The translations under genes and the position numbers were made by a program. DNA of 64,000 bases, taken from contig NC_052513.1 in NCBI RefSeq assembly GCF_014356525.2, positions 45,808,819-45,872,818 of the forward strand, written 5' to 3'. This DNA is from Nilaparvata lugens (taxonomy: Eukaryota; Arthropoda; Insecta; Hemiptera; Delphacidae). The notes under the pieces are model-generated. The model was not told where the DNA came from and did no database searches. It saw only the letters and a program-made list of their open reading frames with translations. Shown piece after piece: positions 47,623 through 58,103 of this stretch. Numbering within the stretch: position 1 is the stretch's first letter; every line of letters begins with the position of its first letter.

Positions 47623-48870
47623 ATGGACGTCTCCAGCAATAGACACCGTCAAAAGACTGTAGAAGAGATTGCACCAACCATCAAGGCAATTGCAAAGTTG
47701 CGACGTAACATCAAAAGGAAACACAAGGAACTGACTCTTGGAAGGCAAGTGGCAGAGGAGCAGCATGCAAAACACTTTAAACCACTAACTGAACCACTTG
47801 ACAATATAGTTGAAGTTCTCAATCAGCATTTGGCAACACCACCACCACCACCACCACCACAGCCAGCAGCAGCAGCACAACCACTACATGAACAATCTCC
47901 AGAGCCACGCCCACATCGCAGACGTTTTGCAGTAGGTCATCATGCACCACATACACCGCCACCCACACCATTGCTGTCCCGACCCCTGAAGCAAGCGGTA
48001 AGACGTCTGCCAAAAATTGGTGAGGAGACTCCTTTGACCTTTGAAGGGATTGGAGAAGCTTCGCAGTTAAGCCCAGTTCCAAGTACCTCGAGTACTGCAC
48101 GCAAATTGTGGCCATCTGCAAGTGCCAATGATTATGAAAGTGATGTGATGGATGTGGATGAGGAGGAGGAGGAGGAGGGTGCTACTGCTCAGGAAGCATT
48201 ACTAACCAGCAGCCAAAAGAGGATTCGACAAGCAATGACCGAGGTTGGATTGACTGGAACACCAGTGGGGCGTTATCTCCATAGAGCTATGAGTGGTGAT
48301 AGCAGCTCTGACAAAACATATGGACCAGAAGTTGTTGGTAATGACTACTATTTGGGTAACAAACTGTTAACCTTTGGAAGTGATGGAAGAAAGATTGTTC
48401 TGACTGACCCTAACAATCCTTCAAACGTGACTAGATTTGATGCAACACGTGGACTTTGTGAACTCATTTTCAAAAAGAAACCCATTACTCCATTGGCTAG
48501 TGATGAGGTGGCATACACTCGGATATTACACATTACAAACTTGTATAAGGAAAATCATGATCCGGATGGTAAGAGTAAAAACTCGAATGATACAAAGTAT
48601 AAAAATGTGATCCATAAACTGCTCAATAATGCTAAACCCAAGTATAGCAAGGTCAGTGGCAGAGGACTCGTGGCGCCATTCAATATGGTGGCAAACAACC
48701 GTACCAAGATTGAGTACGTCTACTACAATGATCCCAACGAACTTGTGGACAGGCTGAAACTATTGGATCAGTCCAAAGCAGTTGGCAACACTGGACATGA
48801 GAATGAAATCAATTCAATTTTAGAAGAGTTGGTAGAAGGTGGCTACATAGTTGCTAATCCTGCATACTAG
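47623..48870 (+). CDS. Polinton conserved protein, DUF8207-like C-terminal domain
   Basis: 415 residues from ATG 47623. Residues about 1-60 are basic and helical (KLRRNIKRKHKELTLGRQVA). A Pro/Gln/Ala-rich and Arg-rich segment follows (about 65-110), then an acidic run (VDEEEEEEGA, about 180-190). The C-terminal half has GNDYYLGNKLLTFGSDG, then FDATRGLCELIFKKKP, matching a domain pattern I recall as DUF8207 in insect Polinton-type ORFs (recognition from memory). Role unknown; the position between ATPase and px suggests a structural or core component. The disordered basic region could bind DNA. TCAGT precedes the start, but no good TATA. Confidence 0.75.
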   Translation: MDVSSNRHRQKTVEEIAPTIKAIAKLRRNIKRKHKELTLGRQVAEEQHAKHFKPLTEPLDNIVEVLNQHLATPPPPPPPQPAAAAQPLHEQSPEPRPHRRRFAVGHHAPHTPPPTPLLSRPLKQAVRRLPKIGEETPLTFEGIGEASQLSPVPSTSSTARKLWPSASANDYESDVMDVDEEEEEEGATAQEALLTSSQKRIRQAMTEVGLTGTPVGRYLHRAMSGDSSSDKTYGPEVVGNDYYLGNKLLTFGSDGRKIVLTDPNNPSNVTRFDATRGLCELIFKKKPITPLASDEVAYTRILHITNLYKENHDPDGKSKNSNDTKYKNVIHKLLNNAKPKYSKVSGRGLVAPFNMVANNRTKIEYVYYNDPNELVDRLKLLDQSKAVGNTGHENEINSILEELVEGGYIVANPAY

Positions 48871-48876
48871 TTTCAC

Positions 48877-48913
48877 TATATAAGAGACATTGCTTTGCTT
48901 ATGTATAGCAGTC
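48877..48913 (+). promoter_or_regulatory. TATA/initiator promoter before the small capsid-side gene
   Basis: TATATAAG at 48877-48884 and GCAGTC with A at 48910 (33 bp). The predicted leader is 9 nt to ATG 48919. Copy 2 keeps the TATA at about 52052-52059 on the minus strand. Confidence 0.5.
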
Positions 48914-48918
48914 AAGTC

Positions 48919-49350
48919 ATGGATTCCATAGGAAACATTAATGCTCGCTACAGGCGTTTGACCAATTTGGGAAATCCACGTGCTGACAGGGATGCTGTCA
49001 ACTTTTCAATATGTAGAGAACTGATTTCAATGTGGCTGCCAAAGACAAGGGACAATACCACATCACAGGTATTTACAAGTCTCAATGATTCAATACTTAC
49101 TGATATGATGGATCCAATTAAGCCTACTGATGGAGTGAACAATCGATATCTTGAGAAGAGGCTGATTGAGTTTGCTGGTAAAATGTTTTCATTGTATTTA
49201 GACATTGTGTTAGATCCAAAAAATACTAAAACTATGAAGGGATTGCCACCCAATGAAATGAAGAAACGTTTCATAGATCTTATGGGATTACCGGAACCCC
49301 CTCCTACAACACCACCCGCACAAACATTGTCCACACCAAAAAAAGTATAA
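48919..49350 (+). CDS. Polinton small protein of unknown function (capsid-side gene)
   Basis: 143 residues from ATG 48919; an upstream ATG at 48901 precedes the predicted start of transcription. The sequence begins MDSIGNINARYRRLTNLGNP, is mixed helical with no membrane segment, and ends in a Pro/Thr-rich stretch followed by KKV. The frame ends just past an A7 run (49338-49344). The base count there suggests a small length change truncated a basic tail that remains open downstream to 49381. No family recognised. It lies between the DUF8207-like gene and px, where Polintons keep virion genes. Confidence 0.55.
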   Translation: MDSIGNINARYRRLTNLGNPRADRDAVNFSICRELISMWLPKTRDNTTSQVFTSLNDSILTDMMDPIKPTDGVNNRYLEKRLIEFAGKMFSLYLDIVLDPKNTKTMKGLPPNEMKKRFIDLMGLPEPPPTTPPAQTLSTPKKV

Positions 49351-49382
49351 AACCAGCTGCTAAAACCGTTAAGAAACATTAG

Positions 49383-49598
49383 ATGGCTGGATGTAAGAGA
49401 GAGAGGAAGTACCGGGGAAGAGGGGTACTGTCATCAATTGCAAAAGTTGCAGGTTCAATAGTTAAAAAGAGTGCTGGAAAATTGGTGAACAAGGCAATTG
49501 ACATTCTACCTGTTGAACTTCACATCCCTGGTTACCAGTACTGTGGACCTGGTACAAAGCTAGAGAAGCGGTTGGCACGAGGCGATCCCGGTATATGA
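49383..49598 (+). pseudogene. px: px / PLA2-domain virion protein, truncated at LINE junction
   Basis: Starts MAGCKRERKYRGRGVLSSIA, then a basic, hydrophobic, helix-prone region, then HIPGYQYCGPGTKLEKRLA. The last part is the calcium-loop region of the parvovirus VP1-type phospholipase A2 domain that occurs in Polinton/adintovirus px proteins, where it is thought to help particles cross membranes. The sequence stops at RGDPGI; the HD catalytic dyad that should follow is missing because the DNA changes to a LINE fragment at about 49592. The last codons come from the junction. Inactive. Confidence 0.75.
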
Positions 49599-49599
49599 A

Positions 49600-50134
49600 A
49601 CCTTGTATTATCATCCGTAAGTAAACTTTCATCATTTATAACCTGCTCCTCTCCAATACGTACATTCATATCGCCTATCAATATAAAATTAGACACTACA
49701 TTAGAGTACATAAAATTCATCAATTTTACAAATTCATTATTCCAATTATTACAGTTCAAGTACAGCGGTAACAGGTTAATTTCTCTCTGAATCTGAAAAT
49801 TAATATTTACAACTGAGATATATTAATTGTTCTAAAGAAAGTCCCTCATGATACAATGACAATCTATTAATTCCCATTAGCATTCCCCCACTGGCTCTAC
49901 CAAACTGAGATTGCCTGACTGCGCCTTGCCACCTTACTTCAAAGTTATGGAAAACATTTCATAATCACTAACATCTTTATCTTCAATAAAAGTCTCAGAT
50001 AGAAAAATCACATCAAATTTACTCAAAAAGTTCAAAAAACCTAATTCATTAATTTTTGATTTAAGTCCACAGATATTATAATATAAAATTTCCATCACCT
50101 GTGTGTTAGTGCGGCTCTCCCTTCCACATGGCAC
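49600..50134 (-). pseudogene. LINE ORF2 apurinic-type endonuclease, N-terminal part
   Basis: The minus strand reads MEILYYNICGLKSKINELGF, then FDVIFLSETFIED, the start of an EEP endonuclease (Asn and Glu motifs). After frame changes, a degraded stretch leads to NFILIGDMNVRIGEEQV (GD-N motif). RT is absent. Confidence 0.75.
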
Positions 50135-50166
50135 GTCTTCGCTCGAACGCTGACGGCGGGCCTCCG

Positions 50167-50980
50167 CTACACCTTTTCTATACCAGCTTCGTAAATCTGC
50201 TTAATGATTGGCTTGAAATCGCTCTTCACTAGTTCGCTCAGCTCCTCGGTACCATCCTCTTTTCCGCGACGGAGTCCTTCTTCCAACGACCACCAGAATG
50301 AACGTCCTTCCACCCACAGCTGATCACCTTTCAAGACGCACTTCAATTCATTGTTATACTTTAGCAGTTCCTTTCTCAACGCGAGAAGCTTGCTTCTTTC
50401 TTTCTGGTTGCAAACGAAAAGTCCTTTTGTACACTAAACCTGGTACCTTTCAGCTTATTCACATGTTTGAAAATATTTTCCAAATCCTGATCTGATGGAA
50501 TATGAGCGATTATTGGCGCATTGTCCTTTTTCGGGCCAAGAGTATGAGCTCTATTCACTCGTATTTGCCTGTCACATTTCAACACATTTGAACAAAAGTT
50601 CATTACTTCAACGCGACAGTCTGTATCACTATTAAATTTGAGACCCCTAAATATCAAATTATTACGTCGAGAGCGGTCTTCATAACTGTCCAGTCGACTA
50701 TTGATTTGACTATTCACTTCCTTCAAACGTTGAACTTCTTGTTTGAGCTGATTATTTTCCTTTTCAAGTCCCGTAATTAGTGATTTAGCCCTAAAATATC
50801 GTCCTTGGTTGCTAACACACTAAATTTCTCATCGAACAGTTTTTTAATTGTAGACTCGATAATTGACACTAATTCGTCGTTTCGTGAATCGCACCCTTTT
50901 TTTGCAATTTGCGCGTCCGAATCCGGCGATTTGCGCTCACGTTTCTCACCTCTCGGTTGCGTTGAAACAAATTTATCCAT
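50167..50980 (-). pseudogene. LINE ORF1-like protein, frameshifted
   Basis: ATG at 50980 opens MDKFVSTQPRGEKRERKSPD, a basic N-terminus. A helical, coiled-coil-prone part follows (ESTIKKLFDEKFSVLATKDD), then in a shifted frame RSRRNNLIFRGLKFN, the RRxNLIFxGL start of the RNA-binding domain in L1/CR1-type ORF1 proteins. The C-terminal part reads RKELLKYNNELKCVLKGDQL in a third frame. It is a nucleic-acid chaperone in active elements; here it is broken. Confidence 0.7.
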
Positions 50981-51158
50981 CGCGATTAATTTTACTGGAA
51001 ATAAACACTCGTAAATCACTTGTGAAACTTGTAAAAATACTCGTAAAACTTGTAATTCACTTGTTTCAACCAAAACTTTCCGATCGACGAAATTTATCTC
51101 ATTGATAACGGAGCAACAAAAACAACGTCTGTTCTGTTCGACTGCTGAAACTCAACTC

Positions 51159-51881
51159 GACTGTTTGGGTATATATATGGGAGCTCCTAGCCATAAGAGC
51201 TATCATTGTGTTGCTTACCCTGTTGGAGACAAGTTGCTGTGTTTAGTGTGTGTGCTACAGTGCAGTTAAAGTAAGTACAATCTATATTGTTTATTATTAG
51301 ACCCATTTTGATTGTGAGTCCTCACCATTCAGTTTGACCCATTTTGATTGTTTATTTCAAAAGATAAATACTTTGTGTCTTCTCACACCACACATTCAGT
51401 TTGAGAATTTTAAAAGACCCATATTGATAAATACTTTGTGTCTTCTCACACACACATTCAATTTTAAAAGACCCATATTGATAAATACTTTGTGTCTTCT
51501 CACACATTCAATTTTAAAAGACCCATATTGATAAATACTTTGTGTCTTCTCACACACACATTCAGTTTGAGAATAGACCCATATTGATAAATACTTTGTG
51601 TCTTCTCACACACACACATTCAGTTTGAGAATAGACCCATTTTGATGAATACTTGGTTGGGGATGTCTCCTCACACATTCAGTTTATTAATCTTGTTGAA
51701 TGGGCATTGTAAAATCCAAGATAGAACCCATATTAGACCCATACTAACGGCATGTATGTCGTTTTCAGCTATGATCCGATCCAATGGTATTGACATGAAC
51801 AGCAGGCTTGAAGCAGCCTACCTTGCTGACCAGATATCTAGAGGACGTCTAGTGATAATGTGGGTACCTCATGATGAGGTA
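51159..51881 (+). repeat. Polinton terminal repeat, copy 2
   Basis: Near-identical to 40889-41637 in the same orientation, and so inverted relative to copy 2 genes, as expected for a right terminal repeat. The internal 62-bp minisatellite has fewer or shorter units (51298-51655). The TATA motif, splice donor and 36-codon exon are kept. Confidence 0.9.
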
Positions 51882-52017
51882 TTGTCCCTTGTCTTTGGCA
51901 GCCACATTGAAATCAGTTCTCTACATATGAAAAGTTGACAGCATCCCTGTCAGCACGTGGATTTCCCAAATTGGTCAAACGCCTGTAGCGAGCATTAATG
52001 TTTCCTATGGAATCCAT
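51882..52017 (-). pseudogene. Copy 2 homologue of the small capsid-side gene, 5' part only
   Basis: ATG at 52017 opens the same protein start as at 48919, with a one-base shift near 51934. It is cut at the deletion junction (51878-51881, GGTA). Confidence 0.7.
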
Positions 52018-52065
52018 GACTTGACTGCTATACATAAGCAAAGCAATGTCTCTTATATAGTGAAA

Positions 52066-53309
52066 CTAGTATGCAGGATTAGCAACTATGTAGCCACCTT
52101 CTACCAACTCTTCTAAAATTGAATTGATTTCATTCTCATGTCCAGTGTTGCCAACTGCTTTGGACTGATCCAATAGTTTCAGCCTGTCCACAAGTTCGTT
52201 GGGATCATTGTAGTAGACGTACTCAATCTTGGTACGGTTGTTTGCCACCATATTGAATGGCGCCACGAGTCCTCTGCCACTGACCTTGCTATACTTGGTT
52301 TAGCATTATTGAGCAGTTTATGGATCACATTTTTATACTTTGTATCATTCGAGTTTTTACTCTTACCATCCGGATCATGATTTTCCTTATACAAGTTTGT
52401 AATGTGTAATATCCGAGTGTATGCCACCTCATCACTAGCCAATGGAGTAATGGGTTTCTTTTTGAAAATGAGTTCACAAAGTCCACGTGTTGCATCAAAT
52501 CTAGTCACGTTTGAAGGATTGTTAGGGTCAGTCAGAACAATCTTTCTTCCATCACTTCCAAGGTTAACAGTTTGTTACCCAAATAGTAGTCATTACCAAC
52601 AACTTCTGGTCCATATGTTTTGTCAGAGCTGCTATCACCACTCATAGCTCTATGGAGATAACGCCCCACTGGTGTTCCAGTCAATCCAACCTCGGTCATT
52701 GCTTGTCGAATCCTCTTTTGGCTGCTGGTTAGTAATGCTTCCTGAGCAGTAGCACCCTCCTCCTCCTCCTCCTCATCCACATCCATCACATCACTTTCAT
52801 AATCATTGGCACTTGCAGATGGCCACAATTTGCGTGCAGTACTCGAGGTACTTGGAACTGGGCTAACTGCGAAGCTTCTCCAATCCCTTCAAAGGTCAAA
52901 GGAGTCTCCTCACCAATTTTTGGCAGACGTCTTACCGCTTGCTTCAGGGGTCGGGACAGCAATGGTGTGGGTGGCGGTGTATGTGGTGCATGATGACCTA
53001 CTGCAAAACGTCTGCGATGTGGGCGTGGCTCTGGAGATTGTTCATGTAGTGGTTGTGCTGCTGCTGCTGCTGTGGTGGTGGTGGTGGTGGTGGTGTTGCC
53101 AAATGCTGATTGAGAACTTCAACTATATTGTCAAGTGGTTCAGTTAGTGGTTTAAAGTGTTTTGCATGCTGCTCCTCTGCCACTTGCCTTCCAAGAGTCA
53201 GTTCCTTGTGTTTCCTTTTGATGTTACGTCGCAACTTTGCAATTGCCTTGATAGTTGGTGCAATCTCTTCTACAGTCTTTTGACGGTGTCTATTGCTGGA
53301 GACGTCCAT
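52066..53309 (-). pseudogene. Copy 2 DUF8207-like gene, frameshifted
   Basis: Homologue of 47623-48870. ATG at 53309 and TAG at 52066 are kept, but the frame is broken near 53050, 52850, 52560 and 52300. The CAG/CCA-rich part (about 53050-53100) differs in repeat number from copy 1. Confidence 0.85.
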
Positions 53310-53349
53310 CTTGCTCAGTGTACTAACATATACTGAAGCTCAACTGACA

Positions 53350-54072
53350 CTATGCATCAACTAAATACGTACCAAGCCCATTCCTGTAGCGCCCTCCATT
53401 TCTGTCCAATGTCCGATCAATCACTAGGAATGAGTGTGCACCCCCAACTGACCAAACCTTGTTACACATATCCTTAAACTGATCAAAGGTCATGTCAGCG
53501 CCGACATGATCTCGGTACAAGTGTTCATGTTTAGCTCATCCTGTTGAAACATGACAAGAAAGTTTGCATTGTCACGAATCAGCTGTTTTAGAATGCGGCT
53601 ATAGGTCTGCTAGATAAAACACATCAACGTCACTGTGTCGGCCTGCACTAAAGTACTTCCTGATGGTATCCTGCTGCTCACAAATCACATCGTCGAAAAT
53701 AATTATTGAGTTGGGTGGCAGCTCATGCGGGTCGGGTATTTCTTCACTTGTATCACACTCGACATAGTTTATTCCATTTCCTGCAAGTCCTTGCATGATT
53801 GTACGGAGCAGCTCATACTTGGACTGGAATGTAGTCTTTGAAAAAAGGTAGATGTTTGAAAATTGAATTCCTTTCTCATCGAAAAGCATGTTGAATAGTA
53901 GGTTGGTTTTGCCACAACCAGAAGGTCCGCATATAATACATCTCATATGATTGGGGAACAATGGTCCATGACGCTTTTTCTTTGTATCCATTTCCACCAA
54001 GCCACACCCTCTAATCACTTTGTCAAAATCGATAACTCTAAACTGGTTTTTCTGTTGCACAACCTGTTTCAT
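53350..54072 (-). pseudogene. Copy 2 packaging ATPase, frameshifted
   Basis: Homologue of 46857-47582, with Walker A and B intact. A 2-bp loss at about 53609 (GGTCTGCTAGAT against GGTCTGCGCTAGAT in copy 1) ends the frame early after the YLA segment; a second frame change follows downstream (near 53525). Confidence 0.88.
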
Positions 54073-54262
54073 CTTACACAAGATCATCTTTATCAATCCA
54101 TGAGTCGTGACTGGAGCTATATCCTTGTAAGAATAGAAAGGAACGCTGGGAAAAACTTGGAAAAGCAGGAGGGAAATACACGACAGACAATAATCCCCAA
54201 TGATATTCACCAAACAACGTTTGAAACGCTTTTCAAAAGCTACTATGGAATGAGATTCACTT

Positions 54263-54677
54263 TGATCTGTCAGTAGCGATTGAATGGGGAGTGTTGATGC
54301 TATTACGGTGGTTCACTGACAAATGAAAGTGGATTTCACTAGAGACTCTAACTGACAAATCACTTTAAACTGTCAGCGATATTTGAACGGCAAGCGTTGA
54401 TGTTGTTAATGAATGCTCACTGCCAGTTAAAAGTGGATCTCACTTCAAACTTCAACTGATATTCACTTTAAACTGTCAGCAATAGTTGAATGAGTAGTGT
54501 TGATGTTGTTAATGGAGGTTCACTGCCAGTTAAAAGTGGATCTCACTTCAACTTCAACTGATAATTCACTTTAAACTGTCAGCAATAGTTGAATGAGTAG
54601 TGTTGATGTTGTTAATGGAGGTTCACTGCCAGTTAAAAGTGGATCTCACTTCAACTTCAACTGATAATTCACTTTAT
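54263..54677. repeat. About 103-bp tandem repeat running into the gap
   Basis: The unit contains GAGTAGTGTTGATGTTGTTA, then GGTTCACTGCCAGTTAAAAG and CACTTTAAACTGTCAGCAAT. The last two full copies are 103 bp apart (54481 and 54584); earlier copies are more diverged. It ends at the N gap, so the array is likely longer. Confidence 0.85.
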
Positions 54678-54777
54678 NNNNNNNNNNNNNNNNNNNNNNN
54701 NNNNNNNNNNNNNNNNNNNNNNNNNNNNNNNNNNNNNNNNNNNNNNNNNNNNNNNNNNNNNNNNNNNNNNNNNNNNN
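54678..54777. other. Assembly gap (100 N)
   Basis: Exactly 100 N, placed where the tandem array stops. Confidence 0.99.
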
Positions 54778-56939
54778 CCTATAAAATTGTAGCCTGACAA
54801 TATTACAATGATATTGGAAGATGTGCTACAATTGAAATTGAGGTAGAGAAAGAGAGAGAAGTTGACATGCAAAAACCATCGTCTTTGACTCTATTCTCAA
54901 TAAAATGATTTTTCTGTAGTTTGTGGGAAGTGAAAATCAAACATTCTTTGATATCTGAGTCCAATATATCGGTGAATGTCTTGTTAATATTATTCATGTG
55001 AGCATTGGCTTATACGAGATGATCTCTCCGCCAAATTACAAAAACAAATTGAAAACAAAAACTCACTCAAAAGTTTGAACTTCGAAAGTTTGTTGATTTT
55101 AGGGCATTTTTGCAGTACTTTTCATCGAAATTATGATTTAAGAACTACAAAGAACATCAGAAAACAATTAAAAAATGAAGCACAACAGCTGTTGTAGGCA
55201 GCAGACATGCAAGGCGAAACACATTGGGAGAGAGTGTGATAGATAAGTGGTCGTACGAGACGAATCCGGAACGCACTGTCATCGCGTCGCGTCGTGAGGA
55301 AGTGGTAGCCAGCATCCAGCAAATGGCCACAACACGAAAACGCAGTGCCGTGCCATTTTTCCATCATGCATTGCTTGCGGTTGACTCGTCGACCCAAAAA
55401 ACGCGCCAATGAATCAAGCGCCCACCATTGTCTGCTGCGGGGATTAGCCCACTGATTGATGGTCGATTGAATAAATGTCTGCTCCCGTTCGTGTCATTAG
55501 TGCTCCACAGTCGGCTGGAATTCGATAATTGGATTCACTCACATCTCATTATTAGAAGCCTTCCTACCGTATTCTTAAAATATGTGGGTGATGATTTTTA
55601 GGGATTATTGAATGACTGGATGAATGGATTGAATCTTCTTTTCTGGAGAAGTTGACTCATTGTTACTTGTTGGATGGATGGATGAATTGAATGCCGTCTG
55701 CCGTGATCAATTGGCAATCACAATTATCTCCATGTAATCCTACTAGTAATATTGTATCTTGATCACAATCCACTTAATATTATTGAAAGAAGGTGGAGAT
55801 GTATCTAGTATAATTGAAAGGGGTTTCACTCAATATGGGCAGATTTTTCACCCTTTTGCAACAAAACTGTTAGTATGCAATTCAAATCTTTGAAAAAAAA
55901 TGTATACTTCATTGATAACTGAGATAAAATGAGATCTTGCTAGGACTGAGGTATCACATGAACATAATGGAAAGAAAAAAGATGAAATCTTTAATTTCAG
56001 ATTATGCGATGCTATACAGTATACACCATGTCGAAGGGTAATTATTAGTTGAGAATTTTCTTCGCTTTCCAGGCTGCAAAACTATTGAGCCTACTGATGG
56101 AATACGCAAATTGTTATTGATGAGGTACCTACAGTTAGCTCATCCCATAGCCACCAGAATTAGCATGTACCTGAGACTTACCTATAGATATTGCATTACG
56201 AGAATCCTATCTACGTGATCACATCTTACAGGAATCATTTCTCTTTTTCGTTTTTGTTAGTTACCAGAAAGATGTTCAATCGAGCCTCAATCCAAGTTCT
56301 ATTATCGATATTCCATTCTACTGATTTCCTGTTGGAATTGCGGGCAACGCGTTTTCATGGATCAAGCAGCTATTATCACAGACAAGAAGGCTTGTATGAG
56401 TATCTGTGCTATTATCAATACGAGTTGGTTCTTAGTCTATAGTCGGGTCAGATTCATTTTAAACTGTTGGCATCCCATGTATTATTACATTGATGCTTCA
56501 TATTGAACCAATGCTGACCGCCTCAAATGAATCTCACTGTATCTGTGGTGTACTGAATCCGCTGGAGATGATTTTGCACCTGACGCTCGGAGGATTCCTC
56601 TCATCACATTGCTAATTTCACACTTGGAATTGATTTTTCACAAATTGTTGTCAGTTCGAAAAAGGAAATGAATCAAATCAATAAATAGAGGAGGGAATAA
56701 AATGGTATGTCTAATGATGACGGTTAGAAATTTGATGACTCCATTTTTCTTGATTTGATATTGCTCCTGCTTCTTCCTGTGGTAAATTCTTTCTCATCCT
56801 TCTTAGCATTTTCCAACTCCTTCCTTCTCTTTTTCATCAACATTCCTCTTCATTCTTGATCGGCGATGCTCTTCTTGAATCTTTTTCTGTCTTTCTTCCT
56901 CTTCCCTATTTTTGTCTTCTTTCTCCTCCTTTCTCCTTT
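54778..56939. other. Noncoding; one GC-richer island
   Basis: No gene recognised. 55190-55520 has raised GC and CpG (CATCGCGTCGCGTCGTGAGG) and no repeat match in the window. The short frame 55224-55412 shows no family feature. Confidence 0.5.
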
Positions 56940-57214
56940 TCCTTCTCCTATTTATTTATATGAGCGACTTTTGATTTCAACCTTAGCCGTCTCTCGCATC
57001 CCATATGCCATTTTCTCCTATTTTTTATCCTGTCTTCCTCATTCAGATTCCGGTTAACCTCATCAGAATCACCATTTTCGTCCATAATTTTATTCGGGAG
57101 GTTCTCTTTACCCCGACCTGGTGGGTTCCAATTATATATTCTTTTCGCCATCTCTAATAATTGTCCTAACCATACTTGGCGCCCTTTTTCTATCAGTTTT
57201 ACTGCCATACCCAA
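56940..57214 (-). mobile_element. LINE ORF2 C-terminal remnant
   Basis: The minus strand reads EKGRQVWLGQLLEMAKRIYN, then WNPPGRGKENLPNKIMDENG, ending RRKWHMGCERRL. This is the WLGHVLRM...WKPPGRR...RRKWRMG tail of RTE/Jockey-type ORF2, decayed. Upstream DNA (57215-57430) is T/C-rich. Confidence 0.7.
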
Positions 57215-58103
57215 TTTACCAATCCAAAAGGACTTCTTATCATCTTGCCCTTATAAAATAACTTTCTATCCTCTCTTACTTTTCCACTCTTTTTGCTTTT
57301 AAGTATATTTTTCCTTTACTTTCTCACCTATGCCACCGATTCGTCATTTTCCACTCCATATTAACGTCATTTTTCTCCTTTTCTCTTCCCTCCCAATCCC
57401 AATTTCCTCAACTCCCTTCCCACCCATTTTCTTCGTACCAGACTGATTCACTCGCTCTCAATCATCGATCAAGAATGAAATAGAAAAAAATGAATAATAC
57501 ATACCTATATACTTTAATGCAAAAAACTTATTGCTTTCACAAGTTGAAAATTCGATGCAAGTGGAACTTGCCGTCCAAATGGAGGCGAATAAAATATTTA
57601 GTTCCAAAACGAATGCTTGAGACATCCATCATTACTTCGAATAATTTGGATGAATTTCACTCTCTGTGTAGTATGAAATATTAGGCTTAAAATATGCAAA
57701 TTGGTTCCTCCAGTGATTTTAATGATCAAAGCTGCTTTTTATACAAATATAAGAGAGATATAATATATAGAGATGCAAGCTTTTAGTCACAGTAGTTTAC
57801 GGAATATCTGTGGTTTTACTCACCACTTTCACCACTAAATTGTCGTCTAGGTGTCAAGCTATTTTTTATTTCTTCCAGCAAAAATGATACATCTCCTATT
57901 TTACTATTCTTTCTCCGTTGCTATTATAACGCTAAAGTTCAGAATTTCTCACCATTCATTTACTATTTATATATTCAAAATAGAGAGTACATATTTCTCT
58001 TTAGCATTATCTCTTACATTTTTCTCAGCTATAGTCCATCGCTTAGCTCAAATTCAACAATTCTTTAACAAAAGGTTCAATTAATAACTACTATAGAACT
58101 ACT
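57215..58103. other. Noncoding stretch
   Basis: T/C-rich to about 57430, then AT-rich. Nothing recognised. Confidence 0.5.

Larger units (their letters stand above)
40889..49592 (+). mobile_element. Polinton/Maverick (adintovirus-like) copy 1, plus strand, right end missing
   Basis: Diagnostic gene set: protein-primed PolB, DDE integrase with chromodomain, FtsK/HerA-like packaging ATPase, and a px gene with parvovirus-type PLA2 motif. A terminal repeat at 40889 recurs inverted relative to copy 2's genes at 51159. The right end is lost at about 49592, where px meets a LINE fragment. The PolB palm, major capsid and protease were not found. The true left terminus could lie somewhat before 40889, because that boundary is set by where copy 2 stops matching. 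Confidence 0.9.
49593..51158 (-). mobile_element. LINE 5' fragment (ORF1 and start of ORF2), missing its 3' part
   Basis: Oriented minus: a 5' region (51158-50981), ORF1, then the endonuclease start of ORF2. It ends within the endonuclease at the px junction. Retained 5' and missing 3' is the reverse of normal LINE truncation, so this piece was likely left by rearrangement rather than simple insertion. Confidence 0.8.
51159..54126 (-). mobile_element. Polinton/Maverick copy 2, minus strand, internally deleted
   Basis: Reading the minus strand: end of the integrase chromodomain (54126-54074), ATPase, DUF8207-like gene and start of the small gene, then a deletion junction, then the terminal repeat (51881-51159) as the right end. 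Very similar to copy 1 at the DNA level but with several frameshifts. The left part beyond 54126 is lost. Confidence 0.85.

Noticed and set aside
47819..48128. Antisense Val/Leu-rich frames over the DUF8207-like gene
   Set aside because: They are the reverse reading of CCA/CAG-rich codons in the real gene.
55224..55412. 62-residue frame in a GC-richer island
   Set aside because: No family features; a reverse frame covers the same DNA.
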